DNA of 64,000 nt from Nostoc calcicola FACHB-3891 (GTDB lineage Bacteria > Cyanobacteriota > Cyanobacteriia > Cyanobacteriales > Nostocaceae), in NCBI RefSeq assembly GCF_014697355.1, contig NZ_JACJRQ010000009.1:62001-126000 (forward strand). Direction: 5' to 3'. The stretch's first letter is position 1. The number at the start of each line of letters is the position of its first letter. The notes under the pieces were generated by a model, which saw only the letters and a program-made list of their open reading frames with translations, was not told where the DNA came from and made no database searches. The translations under genes were made by a program, and so were the position numbers. Shown here in pieces: positions 56,258 to 64,000 of this stretch.

Positions 56258-57616
56258 TTACCAAAAGGCTTTTGCTTTATTGCCTTGTAAAATATCAGGA
56301 TTTTCTATACTTCTTTTGTTGATTTGGCGAAATACAATAAAAGCGATTGCCAAAGCTTGAATTTTTTTAATTACTGTATTGAAATTGATTTGTTCATCAC
56401 CTATGATTGTTGTTAAAAATCCAATTGGTTTTGTCACAGTAAACCAGGGAAAACCAGGATTTATTATCATTTTAATATTATGTTGTCCGTAAAGTAATTT
56501 CAATCCTTGAAGATAAGCTGTCCATCTATATACTTGTTCTATCCAAGCTTTTTTTGGTGGCTTGTCCATTGTCATATCTGTAATACTAGGCGTTCTGTTT
56601 GTAGAAATAACATCTAGAACTATGTTGTCTACAAACCCTGCATGTTTAGCTAAGATAGTAAGAAAAGCGTCTTCACCTCTTCCAGGATATCTTTCAGCGA
56701 TTACTGCTAACAAACTAACTATTGTGTCAGTTTTACCAACTGTACCTCCTCCCCATTTACACTGATAGCCGCTAAATCTGCCATGAACAATATCTAGAAA
56801 CCATTGGATAGGAGGCACTTCTTCAGTAAAATTAGGAAGTAAAACTTCAGTTCCATTCACTATATTTTTTCGATAAATAGCAAACTTATTTCTCGCACCC
56901 AAGATATCTATTTTAGGGTTATTTTGTAATTGATTTACTATTAACTTTAAGCCGTTAGACTCTGGATCGATAACTGAATAATTTTGATTGACTAAAAAGA
57001 GAGATTCAGCATCAAAAGTCACCAAAATTGCAGGTGGTATCCATCCATATTTTATACTCTTAAGCAATAATGAACCATAAATATCTCCTAAAATACGTAT
57101 TTTACCTGCTGAATGTTTACCTTCTTTTTGATGCACAATAAATATTCTATGTCTGCAATGATGTTTCTCCATATTATTTAAATAATATGGTTCACCTTCG
57201 CACATTACATTGTCAAATATTGGCGCTGGAATATTGTTTGCCAGCTTTTCTCCAGTATATAGATGAATGACTTGGATATCTAGTAACAACAAAAATTGAT
57301 CGATAACAGTTGGACATTCAAAACCATTATTCAAACCGATGACTATATCAGCCATCATCCCCATTTGTGAGATTTGTTGAATGATTTTAGGGATGGTATA
57401 GGGTAAATAATTTTCGGCTCCTTTAGTAGTTGCAACTATTCCTAATATTCTCGTGTTGTCAAAAGTATTATTAGTTTTACTCTGAATCAAATTTCTATAA
57501 GACAAAACAGCTTGTACATCTGCTTCTAAAGTTCTGTCTTGTTTTTCTCGTAATGTAATTCTTTCTTCTACAAAATTGCTGGATTGTTGGAATGGTAATA
57601 GTTTAGTGAAAAACAT
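56258..57616 (-). CDS. Glycosyltransferase-like protein A of a paralogous pair, unknown family
   Basis: Protein of 452 residues and paralog of 59021-60385, about two thirds identical by eye. A GT-A-type core is suggested by LGIVATTKGAENYLPYTIP, MADIVIGLNNGFECP, ILVTFDAESLFLV (DxE acid pair), IDILGARNKFAIY, WGGGTVGKTD and RGEDAFLTILAKHAG (ED acid motif), followed by a mixed hydrophobic segment near the end. The C-terminus ENPDILQGNKAKAFW is shared in form with the paralog (DVLQGSEAKAFW). I do not recognise the family. It sits between the HetN-like SDR and the methyltransferase. Confidence 0.72.
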   Translation of the reverse strand: MFFTKLLPFQQSSNFVEERITLREKQDRTLEADVQAVLSYRNLIQSKTNNTFDNTRILGIVATTKGAENYLPYTIPKIIQQISQMGMMADIVIGLNNGFECPTVIDQFLLLLDIQVIHLYTGEKLANNIPAPIFDNVMCEGEPYYLNNMEKHHCRHRIFIVHQKEGKHSAGKIRILGDIYGSLLLKSIKYGWIPPAILVTFDAESLFLVNQNYSVIDPESNGLKLIVNQLQNNPKIDILGARNKFAIYRKNIVNGTEVLLPNFTEEVPPIQWFLDIVHGRFSGYQCKWGGGTVGKTDTIVSLLAVIAERYPGRGEDAFLTILAKHAGFVDNIVLDVISTNRTPSITDMTMDKPPKKAWIEQVYRWTAYLQGLKLLYGQHNIKMIINPGFPWFTVTKPIGFLTTIIGDEQINFNTVIKKIQALAIAFIVFRQINKRSIENPDILQGNKAKAFW

Positions 57617-57688
57617 TGCTTTACTCCTTTGAGATATAACTTATTTGCCAACGCAATTTCATACACAGTAATTGAGGTGACATTCGCT

Positions 57689-57769
57689 GTGATTTTAGAT
57701 AGTAGCGATCGCGTTATTATTCAAGTCAAAAATACAAGTATTGGTATTCCACCAGACATGAAAAACTAA
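57689..57769 (+). pseudogene. Remnant of a histidine-kinase ATPase domain
   Basis: The frame reads RVIIQVKNTSIGIPPDM then a stop, like the DNGxGIPPE region of an HATPase_c domain, with N-T-S replacing the D-N-G. Reading upstream it stays open only to a short polar stretch. It is on the opposite strand from the neighbours and too short to be a gene. This looks like a leftover of a lost sensor kinase. Confidence 0.45.
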
Positions 57770-57938
57770 ATGTTAATTGTTTTTGCACAGTAAATAGCGA
57801 TCTACAAGTTGACCTTATATGCGTTGATATATTGGCAAAGCGATCGCCATTACAGATCGAGCTAGCCTGAAACTACAAACGAATTTAAATACTTCCAAAA
57901 ATTTCTTCATCTACCTGAAAGCAAATTCTTAACAGGAT

Positions 57939-58826
57939 TTAACTCTTTTTGTGACGTATTTCATAATGATGAACTGGCGCAGTGATATGATCTGCGGCAA
58001 AATTTTTGGCATTTGCACGCCTGCGGTTCAGCTTAACTATGTCCAACCACTGATAAACTTTATCTACAAATTCTGGACAAAATTGCCCAATAGCAAACAT
58101 TAGTTTAGTCATATTTGCTGTTAGTAGATTTTGATTGACAATTATCTCCGAGTTGTTTTGTTTGATAGCTCTAATTACTGCATTTGCTACATCTATTGGT
58201 GTAGATATACCTGCTAACCAAGGAACAGATACACGACTATTAACAGTCATACCAGTTTCAGAGATATATCCTGGACAGATTACTGAGATATTAGTATCAG
58301 TAGCAGCTAATTCTTGTCGCATAGCATCAGTCCACATAATCAAACCAGCTTTACTAGCAGAATAAATGCTGTTGTAAGGAACTCCCTTTTTGCCAGCTAG
58401 AGAAGCAATATTAACAATGTGACCAGTACGCCGCTCCAACATACTTGGCAGAAACAAACGGGTTAATTCAGCAGCAGCGAGTAAATTAATTGTTAATATT
58501 GACTGGATATCCTCTAGAGAATAATCAACAAAATCTCCGTAAATCTCTATGCCAGCGTTATTAATTATAATATCTACTGAACCAACAATTTTATTAATGT
58601 GCTGCTTGAGAGTTGATAATTCTGTGACATTTTTAATATCAAAGGGAATACTTATCCCTTTCCCACCCAAAGCTTTGATTTGAGCGCATGTTATATCTAG
58701 TCCTGATTTCAAACGAGAAACACAAACTACAGTTGCATGTTCTCTAGCTAGAGCGCGAGCAATGTATACTCCTAAACCACGCGATGCACCTGTCAAAAGT
58801 ACTGTTTTACCTGCTAAACTTGTCAT
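57939..58826 (-). CDS. HetN-like short-chain dehydrogenase
   Basis: Protein of 295 residues from ATG 58826, with AAGG before it (GTG 58835 is weaker). Cofactor motif TGASRGLGVY, NNAGIEIYG, catalytic Ser in NIASLAGKKGV and YSASK. Start SLAGKTVLLTGASRGLG and block SKAGLIMWTDAMRQELA match what I recall of Anabaena HetN better than the SDR beside hglB does. Residues 131-136, where HetN has ERGSGR, read ERRTGH here, so the RGSGR signal is absent. Between two paralogous glycosyltransferase-like genes, same strand. Role in this cluster: probably a keto-reduction. Confidence 0.8.
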   Translation of the reverse strand: MTSLAGKTVLLTGASRGLGVYIARALAREHATVVCVSRLKSGLDITCAQIKALGGKGISIPFDIKNVTELSTLKQHINKIVGSVDIIINNAGIEIYGDFVDYSLEDIQSILTINLLAAAELTRLFLPSMLERRTGHIVNIASLAGKKGVPYNSIYSASKAGLIMWTDAMRQELAATDTNISVICPGYISETGMTVNSRVSVPWLAGISTPIDVANAVIRAIKQNNSEIIVNQNLLTANMTKLMFAIGQFCPEFVDKVYQWLDIVKLNRRRANAKNFAADHITAPVHHYEIRHKKS

Positions 58827-59020
58827 GATAAACACCTTAAATCTTATCCTGTTGCTGTCACACTATTTTAGAAAATCAAGCTGTAAATAACAGCTTTTTT
58901 AGATAAATTTTGTTATCTATTTATCTAGAGATTCTTTACTGTAATTAATTTATATGCCTGAATAATATAAATTAAATAATTCGGAGTCTGTGCCATATTT
59001 TCAATCACGCAAAAATATTT

Positions 59021-60385
59021 TCACCAAAAAGCTTTTGCTTCACTACCCTGTAAGACATCATACTTTTTATGGCTATTTATTTGCACTTTTTGAGAAATAA
59101 AAAATGCAATTATCATCAATTTTATTTTATTAATTACCGTATATAAATTAATTTTTTCATCTGTCATTACCAGGTTCCAAAATGTAATTGGATGGCTTAA
59201 AATAAAATAAGGAAAACCATGATTTACTAACATTTTAATATTATGTTTTCCATAAACTAAATTTAAGGGATAAGTAGAAACGAACCATCTATATATTTGT
59301 TCTATCCAAGCTTTTTTTTGGGGTTGTTCTATTGTCATATCCGTCATACTGGGAGTTCTATTTGTCGAAATGACATCTAAAAATATGTCGTCTATAAAGC
59401 CTGCATACTTAGCTAAGATGGTAAGTTGAGTATCTTCGCCTCTAATACCTGGATAATTTTTAGAAATCACTACTAATAAGCTCACTATCACATCAGTTCT
59501 ACCAAATGTGCCTCCTCCACATTTACACTGAAAACCGCTGAATCTACCATGGGCAATATCCATAAACCATTGGATAGGAGGCACTTGTTTGCTAAAATCA
59601 GGCATTAAAACTTCAATTCCATCTAATATTGCTTTTTGATAAACAGCAAACTTATTTCTGGTACCTAAAATATCAATTTTGGATTGATTTTGCAGTTCAT
59701 TTACTATTAATTTTAAGCCATTAGATTCTAAATCTATAACTGAATGATTGTGGGCAACTAAAAACTGAGATTCAGCGTCAAAAGTCACTAAAATGGCAGG
59801 TGGTATCCATGCATGTTCAATACTCTTGAGTAGTAATGAACTATAAATATCTCCCAAAACTCGGATTTTCCCTGCTGAGTGTTGCCCCTGTTTTTGATGT
59901 ACAACAAATATTCTATGTCTGCATTGCTGAGGGTCAATGTTAGTTAAATAATAAGGTTTTCCTTGGCACATTACATTATCAAATATTGATGCTGGAATAT
60001 TATTGGCTAACTTTTCTTCAGTATATAAATGAATAATTTCGGTATTTGGTAGCAAACTAAAACCATCTATAACAACTGGACATTCAAAACCATTATTTAA
60101 ACCAATTACTATATCAGCCATCATCCCTATTTCCGAAATTTGTTGAATAATTTTAGGGATAGTATAAGGTAAATAATTTTCGGCTCCTTTAGTAGTTGCA
60201 ACTGTGCCTAATATTCTGGTGTTGTCAGAAGTATGATTAGTTTGAGTCCGAATCCAATCTCGATAATAGAGAACAGATTTGACATCTGCATTCAAAGTTC
60301 GATTTTGTTTTTCTCGCAATGTAATTTCTTCTGGTAAAAATTTTCTGAATTCATCAGATAGTTTAAAGACATTATTCAAAAACAT
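59021..60385 (-). CDS. Glycosyltransferase-like protein B of a paralogous pair, unknown family
   Basis: Protein of 454 residues, paralog of 56258-57616. Shares LGTVATTKGAENYLPYTIP, NNGFECP, ILVTFDAESQFLV, IDILGTRNKFAVY, GGGTFGRTD and EDTQLTILAKYAGF. A Cys pair (FQCKCGGG) replaces QCKWGGG of the paralog. It ends DVLQGSEAKAFW. The start overlaps the ABC transporter gene by 14 bp, so translation is coupled to the exporter. Family not recognised; the duplicated pair implies two similar but distinct transfer steps. Confidence 0.72.
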   Translation of the reverse strand: MFLNNVFKLSDEFRKFLPEEITLREKQNRTLNADVKSVLYYRDWIRTQTNHTSDNTRILGTVATTKGAENYLPYTIPKIIQQISEIGMMADIVIGLNNGFECPVVIDGFSLLPNTEIIHLYTEEKLANNIPASIFDNVMCQGKPYYLTNIDPQQCRHRIFVVHQKQGQHSAGKIRVLGDIYSSLLLKSIEHAWIPPAILVTFDAESQFLVAHNHSVIDLESNGLKLIVNELQNQSKIDILGTRNKFAVYQKAILDGIEVLMPDFSKQVPPIQWFMDIAHGRFSGFQCKCGGGTFGRTDVIVSLLVVISKNYPGIRGEDTQLTILAKYAGFIDDIFLDVISTNRTPSMTDMTIEQPQKKAWIEQIYRWFVSTYPLNLVYGKHNIKMLVNHGFPYFILSHPITFWNLVMTDEKINLYTVINKIKLMIIAFFISQKVQINSHKKYDVLQGSEAKAFW

Positions 60386-62027
60386 TAATTTGCTCCTTTC
60401 TAATATTTAAATGTTCAGTTTTGACTTGACCGTACTCCAGCTTGACAATTCGATCTGCTAGATAAAAATATTGGTCATCGTGACTAATAACCAGTACAGT
60501 TTTTCCTCTATTCTTTAGCTCTGGGATAAGTTGAGTGTAAAAAATTTCTTTGAATACAGGATCTTGATCTGATGCCCATTCATCAAACATATAGATGGGA
60601 CGATCTTCGAGATAAGCAGTAAGCAGAGCAAGGCGTTTGCGTTGTCCTTGAGAAAGCTCTGTAGTGGAAAGTACGCCATTCTTTACCTTAACTTTGTGGT
60701 CAAGTTGCAATTTGGCGAGATATTTTTGAGTTTGGAAATCGAGATTTTGATTATCAAAACCAAGAAAGCGATCGAAAAGATAAAAGTCAGAAAATACTAC
60801 GGAAAACTGCTGACGATACCACTCTAAATTTTCATTATCGATGGGCTTACCATCTAGATAAATCTTTCCTGTTTCAGGAATATAAAGCCCAGTAATTAAT
60901 TTAGCAAGAGTAGACTTACCACTACCGTTACCTCCTAAAATAAAAATGAGTTCTCCTTGATTTAATTTCAAGTTAATAGGTCCAAGAATGAAATTGCTTT
61001 CTTCTATCTCTTGATAATAGGTATGAGTAATATTTTCCAGTTCTAAACACTTCCAATTTTTATTTAAAATTAGAGGAGTATACTCAGCAATTTCATTTGA
61101 GGAATTTGCCAATGAAAGACCTAGAGACTCGATTTTTTTTAAAGCAACTAAGGCTCTGGTTACAGTAGGCATTGTACTCATAATGTACTCCAAAGGTGAT
61201 ATTAAGTAAATAATAGTTAGAGCATATGCGGATAAAATTTTGGGAGGAATTTTGTTAATGGTAGGTATAGTGAATAAAAGCAAACCGATCGCAACAAAAA
61301 ATAAAATTTGTCCCCAACTAGCAGCGGCAGCAAAGATGCTCATACCCACAACATTATGATGCCGGGATGATAGAGCAGTCTTATGCAAGTCTTCCGAGAG
61401 AAATGCTTGTCGTCGTCGGTGATGTAGTTTGAGTTCCTTTGTACCTTGAATTACGGTGCGGAAATGCTTAAACAAATTATCTTCCTGTTCACGAGCCAAC
61501 TTCAAAAAAGACATGGCTTTCATAGTTGGTAGTGAATAGCTAAATATTCCCACGAACATAAAGCTAATACCTATAAAAAAAATAAGTTGAGATAAGCAGC
61601 TCAGATAAATCAGACAAGCAACCACAATAGCAATATTAATGCCCAAAAAAGGAATAATAATAATAGTGTTAGAGATTGTTTGAATATCTTCAATTAGAAC
61701 AGCTAAAAGACCATGAACACCAATTTTTTCTAAGTGTCGTAGGGGCGAAGCTAAAATGCGGCGGCTTAAGAGTATCCGCAAGTTGAGAATTGCTTTTTGT
61801 GAAATTTGAATTAACAAAATTTGAGAAATAAAACTAGCAATTAGCCGCAGTAGACAGAGAGCAATAAAACTCAAAAGCAGTATAGTTTTCGATGGCTGGT
61901 TTTGATTCAATGTCGTATTAATTAAGGCAATTAGCCCGGCAGCAGTACCACCACTCAAAATACCAGCTAACATTGCAAAACTGAGGTGAAGAGAAGAAGT
62001 ACGTAATAGTAGACGGATCGGGTTCAT
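60372..62027 (-). CDS. Cyclic-peptide-exporter-type ABC transporter (PvdE/SyrD-like)
   Basis: Fused permease-ATPase of 551 residues from ATG 62027 (TTG 62045 is open). Six membrane helices in residues 15-290, then an ATPase with Walker A GGNGSGKST, signature LSQGQRKR, Walker B MFDEWASDQDP and the switch His in VISHDD. The DEWAxDQDP form is the mark of the cyclic-peptide/siderophore exporters (PvdE, SyrD, McyH). It heads the minus-strand cluster and overlaps the next gene by 14 bp. Its cargo must be read from the cluster, and no peptide synthetase or precursor is visible. Confidence 0.87.
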   Translation of the reverse strand: MNPIRLLLRTSSLHLSFAMLAGILSGGTAAGLIALINTTLNQNQPSKTILLLSFIALCLLRLIASFISQILLIQISQKAILNLRILLSRRILASPLRHLEKIGVHGLLAVLIEDIQTISNTIIIIPFLGINIAIVVACLIYLSCLSQLIFFIGISFMFVGIFSYSLPTMKAMSFLKLAREQEDNLFKHFRTVIQGTKELKLHHRRRQAFLSEDLHKTALSSRHHNVVGMSIFAAAASWGQILFFVAIGLLLFTIPTINKIPPKILSAYALTIIYLISPLEYIMSTMPTVTRALVALKKIESLGLSLANSSNEIAEYTPLILNKNWKCLELENITHTYYQEIEESNFILGPINLKLNQGELIFILGGNGSGKSTLAKLITGLYIPETGKIYLDGKPIDNENLEWYRQQFSVVFSDFYLFDRFLGFDNQNLDFQTQKYLAKLQLDHKVKVKNGVLSTTELSQGQRKRLALLTAYLEDRPIYMFDEWASDQDPVFKEIFYTQLIPELKNRGKTVLVISHDDQYFYLADRIVKLEYGQVKTEHLNIRKEQINVFE

Positions 62028-62420
62028 AATATGACTAATGAACAACGCACAGCATTTGATCTGACCTATGTTGTTTATTCATGGTCTAATACTTAGTATA
62101 TATGCTTAATAGTTCAACATTTAGTATTGAAAGTTTTGAAATCAACTACGGTGATTCCAGAAATTTTGGGTATGAGTCACACAAATTAAGGTGTTACTGA
62201 GTCCCAAATTAGCTATCAGATTGCAGACATCTGATAGCAGGAGTTTCCTAAAGCTAGTGTCTTCTAACAATCATATTACTGCTGTAAAAGCGGTGTTAGA
62301 ATTGTTTAAGTCATCCATCTAGTTGTGATTTGTAAGCATATTATCCCAGCGAGATACTCAATTGCAACTCATATGCAACTCATCATATACAGATCTTAGA
62401 AATTAGGATAAACCTGTAAA

Positions 62421-62455
62421 CAAAACCCCGACTTCTTTGAGAAGTCGGGGTTTTG
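62421..62455. terminator. Strong perfect hairpin, likely bidirectional terminator
   Basis: Fifteen-base perfect stem CAAAACCCCGACTTC / GAAGTCGGGGTTTTG with loop TTTGA. The T-run after the GC part on either strand fits an intrinsic terminator, although the CCCCGACTTCT core also recurs in cyanobacteria as a dispersed repeat. Confidence 0.6.
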
Positions 62456-62489
62456 TGGGTTTCAATTCTGACAATTGATATAGAATTAC

Positions 62490-62834
62490 TATAGCAATCC
62501 TAAGTTATTTTTAAGAAAATTTACCCCCCGCCTAACGCTTTTTCCCCTTGGTCAGGCAGAGCTGTTTAATTCCCTAAATAGCTTTAAAAATCAAGGATTA
62601 TAGCGATTAGAAATTGATTATTTTGTTACCAGCGTGCCGAGAAAACGAACAATTGTACTGTTGTTTAAGTGCTTAAAAATTCATCTCATCGTCAGCCTCA
62701 CTTAGACTTTTTCTCACTAACCATCTTGACAAATCCTGTTTTAAATGGGATGAAACAGCCCTGCCTGACCAAGGGGGGACTACAGGGGAATTATCACTAT
62801 CTCAAATTCTCACGAATGATTTGGGACTGTTATA
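62490..62834. mobile_element. Degraded MITE-like element
   Basis: Starts TATAGCAATCCTAAGT and ends ATTTGGGACTGTTATA, partly inverted and related to the element at 52087-52197. Inner arms CCTTGGTCAGGCAGAGC and the GCCTGACCAAGGGGG block near 62765 are also inverted. No coding capacity. Confidence 0.5.
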
Positions 62835-62929
62835 TCAATCCCCAGACCCTTTTACATGAAAACTGCTGTTACAGGATATTTGAAAAGTCATGATTGATGT
62901 ATCAAATATTTTTTTACCCCTCCCTAACC

Positions 62930-63034
62930 CTCCCCGATATATTGGGGAGTCACTGCGTTGGACGGGTTCCCTGGCTTGAAGCAAGTGGCGTCAGGGAACC
63001 GGATTTTCTTGTTTCCCCCCAATATATCGGGGAG
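62930..63034. repeat. Inverted near-palindromes with central hairpin
   Basis: CTCCCCGATATATTGGGGAG (62930-62949) recurs inverted at 63015-63034; each is nearly palindromic itself and is followed by ACTGCGTTG. Between them GGTTCCCTG / CAGGGAACC forms a nine-base stem. Confidence 0.75.
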
Positions 63035-63201
63035 CAACTGCGTTGTGGAGGTTCCCGACGCTCGATGACTCGCTAACGCTGCGCTATCCGTTGTAGCAAG
63101 TGCCGTGGGACTAAGGGGGGTAACAACGCAATTAAAATCACAGTTAATCACTTTTCAAACAACCTCTTAGAGTTTGTTGCCTAATTTTATATTCTGCATT
63201 C

Positions 63202-64000
63202 TTATATCTTAGATTTTAGAGAAGCAAAATGTTTTCCACCTAGTTCAATTTGTCCGTGTTTACATCCATCTTGCAATCTTTGAACTAAATATTCTAAATC
63301 ATGAGCTATAAAATTTGCACCATGATCTGGTTCTATCAAACTAACTAAAGATATGTTGCTTGCTTGTTGATTAGCTAAGCTAGAAATACCTAGAAAATTG
63401 AATACTCCCGATTCATAAGTTCCACAAGGTACTGAAGGATTATCTACTCCAACGCAGTATTCATTTGGTTTAAACCAGTCGAATGCTGGATAGCCGTGGA
63501 AATGAACAATTGGCGCACCATTTTTGATTAATTCTGGTGTATATAAAGCAGCAGAAAGACTGATGGCAAGCATGACATAGATATCATAAGAAGGCTTCAT
63601 ATCTACTAACTCCGAACGAATAATTTTAGGTAGTTGGAGATATAGTTTTTCTTTCAAACCAATTCTGATAATATCGTCAGCAATACTCAAGTCTGTTTTA
63701 TTTGAGCCTGAGCGAGAACTTACAAGCCAAATATCCGGTATTTGTCTAAATACATATTCTTCTGCTTTTTTGATTCTAATATAACGTCTACCCTGATCAT
63801 TTTGACGAATTTCATTACTACTAAATCCCTTAACAGTTAATAGATTTTCCCACTCATTTTTTGTTATTTCTGGCTCTCCGAAATATTGTGGTGGTTCAGC
63901 GTAAGCAACAAAACCATAAGAAACGCCCGTCCTACCATTTATAATGATACTGACAATATCTCTATGGGATTTTCTTTTAATAACTTCATCCAGCTTAAAC
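63202..64000 (-). CDS. Unrecognised protein, N-terminus beyond the right edge
   Basis: The minus frame stays open from the stop at 63202 to the right edge (265 codons), so the gene starts outside the window; an internal TTG at 63690 is not a real start. Visible blocks are VSIIINGRTGVSYGFVAYAEPPQYFG, split by the edge of a likely beta-rich domain, RRYIRIKKAEEYVFRQIPDIWLVSS, MKPSYDIYVMLAISLSAALY, APIVHFHGYPAFDWFKPNEY and VDNPSVPCGTYESGVFNFLG. HFHGYP and the PxHG-like patch could be metal or sugar contacts. I do not recognise the family. Same strand as the exporter cluster but separated by 1.16 kb. Confidence 0.6.
   Translation of the reverse strand, partial: FKLDEVIKRKSHRDIVSIIINGRTGVSYGFVAYAEPPQYFGEPEITKNEWENLLTVKGFSSNEIRQNDQGRRYIRIKKAEEYVFRQIPDIWLVSSRSGSNKTDLSIADDIIRIGLKEKLYLQLPKIIRSELVDMKPSYDIYVMLAISLSAALYTPELIKNGAPIVHFHGYPAFDWFKPNEYCVGVDNPSVPCGTYESGVFNFLGISSLANQQASNISLVSLIEPDHGANFIAHDLEYLVQRLQDGCKHGQIELGGKHFASLKSKI

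Larger units (their letters stand above)
62046..63201. other. 1.16 kb gene-free, repeat-rich region upstream of the exporter
   Basis: Contains the hairpin at 62421-62455, a degraded MITE-like element (62490-62834) and inverted near-palindromes at 62930-63034. The frames here (for example 62669-62893 and 62924-63151) run through these repeats and are not supported. The promoter of the exporter cluster should lie in its left end. Confidence 0.6.

Noticed and set aside
62669..63151. Short frames upstream of the exporter cluster as possible precursor peptides
   Set aside because: They are encoded by a degraded MITE and inverted repeats and show no leader or core pattern; no small ORF with a ribosome site convinced me.
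52294..64000. Nonribosomal peptide cluster
   Set aside because: The exporter is of the peptide type, but no adenylation, condensation or carrier domain is present in the window.

Overview
The window comes from a filamentous, heterocyst-forming cyanobacterium (Nostoc/Anabaena/Nodularia type). Three things point there: a complete heterocyst glycolipid (hgl) island with a HetI-type phosphopantetheinyl transferase, the many GCGATCGC (HIP1) palindromes, and abundant heptameric short tandem repeats and palindromic mini-elements between genes. I see no rRNA, tRNA, CRISPR array or transposase gene.

Region 1 (1-7082, minus strand) is the glycolipid sugar-addition and export arm: an HglT-like glycosyltransferase cut by the left edge, a DUF2141 secreted protein, a second GT2 glycosyltransferase, an HgdA-like epimerase, and a DevC/DevB-like export pair (HgdC, HgdB) with no ATPase gene beside it. 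A 2.1 kb gene-free stretch follows. Region 2 (9180-27118) is the lipid synthase, related to bacterial polyunsaturated fatty acid (Pfa) synthases: HglE (KS-MAT-ACP-ACP-half KR), HglG (other half KR-DH), HglD (KS-CLF-AT), a PfaD-like reductase, HglB (ACP-thioester reductase), an SDR in the place usually held by hetN, and HetI. Chain assembly, reductive release as an alcohol, glycosylation and export are thus encoded side by side.

Region 3 (27803-51855) is mostly chromosomal housekeeping: two small proteins, a YheT hydrolase, an RpaA-like response regulator, a UPF0182 membrane protein, a DUF305 lipoprotein, a bacterial dynamin operon (BDLP1 ortholog, a dynamin-J-domain fusion and a small membrane coiled coil), a Uma2 nuclease, cysteine synthase, a thioredoxin-like ferredoxin, YgfZ, ArgJ, and an ethylene-receptor-like histidine kinase next to a REC-PAS-kinase hybrid.

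Region 4 (52294-64000, minus strand) is an accessory cluster, AT-rich compared with the rest: a cyclic-peptide-exporter-type ABC transporter, two paralogous glycosyltransferase-like proteins of unknown family flanking a HetN-like SDR, a methyltransferase, two more glycan-type enzymes, a small SMR transporter and, further upstream, an unrecognised gene cut by the right edge. This is the best candidate for an undescribed system. Intergenic DNA throughout carries nested miniature inverted-repeat elements, one of which lies between the two halves of the split ketoreductase.
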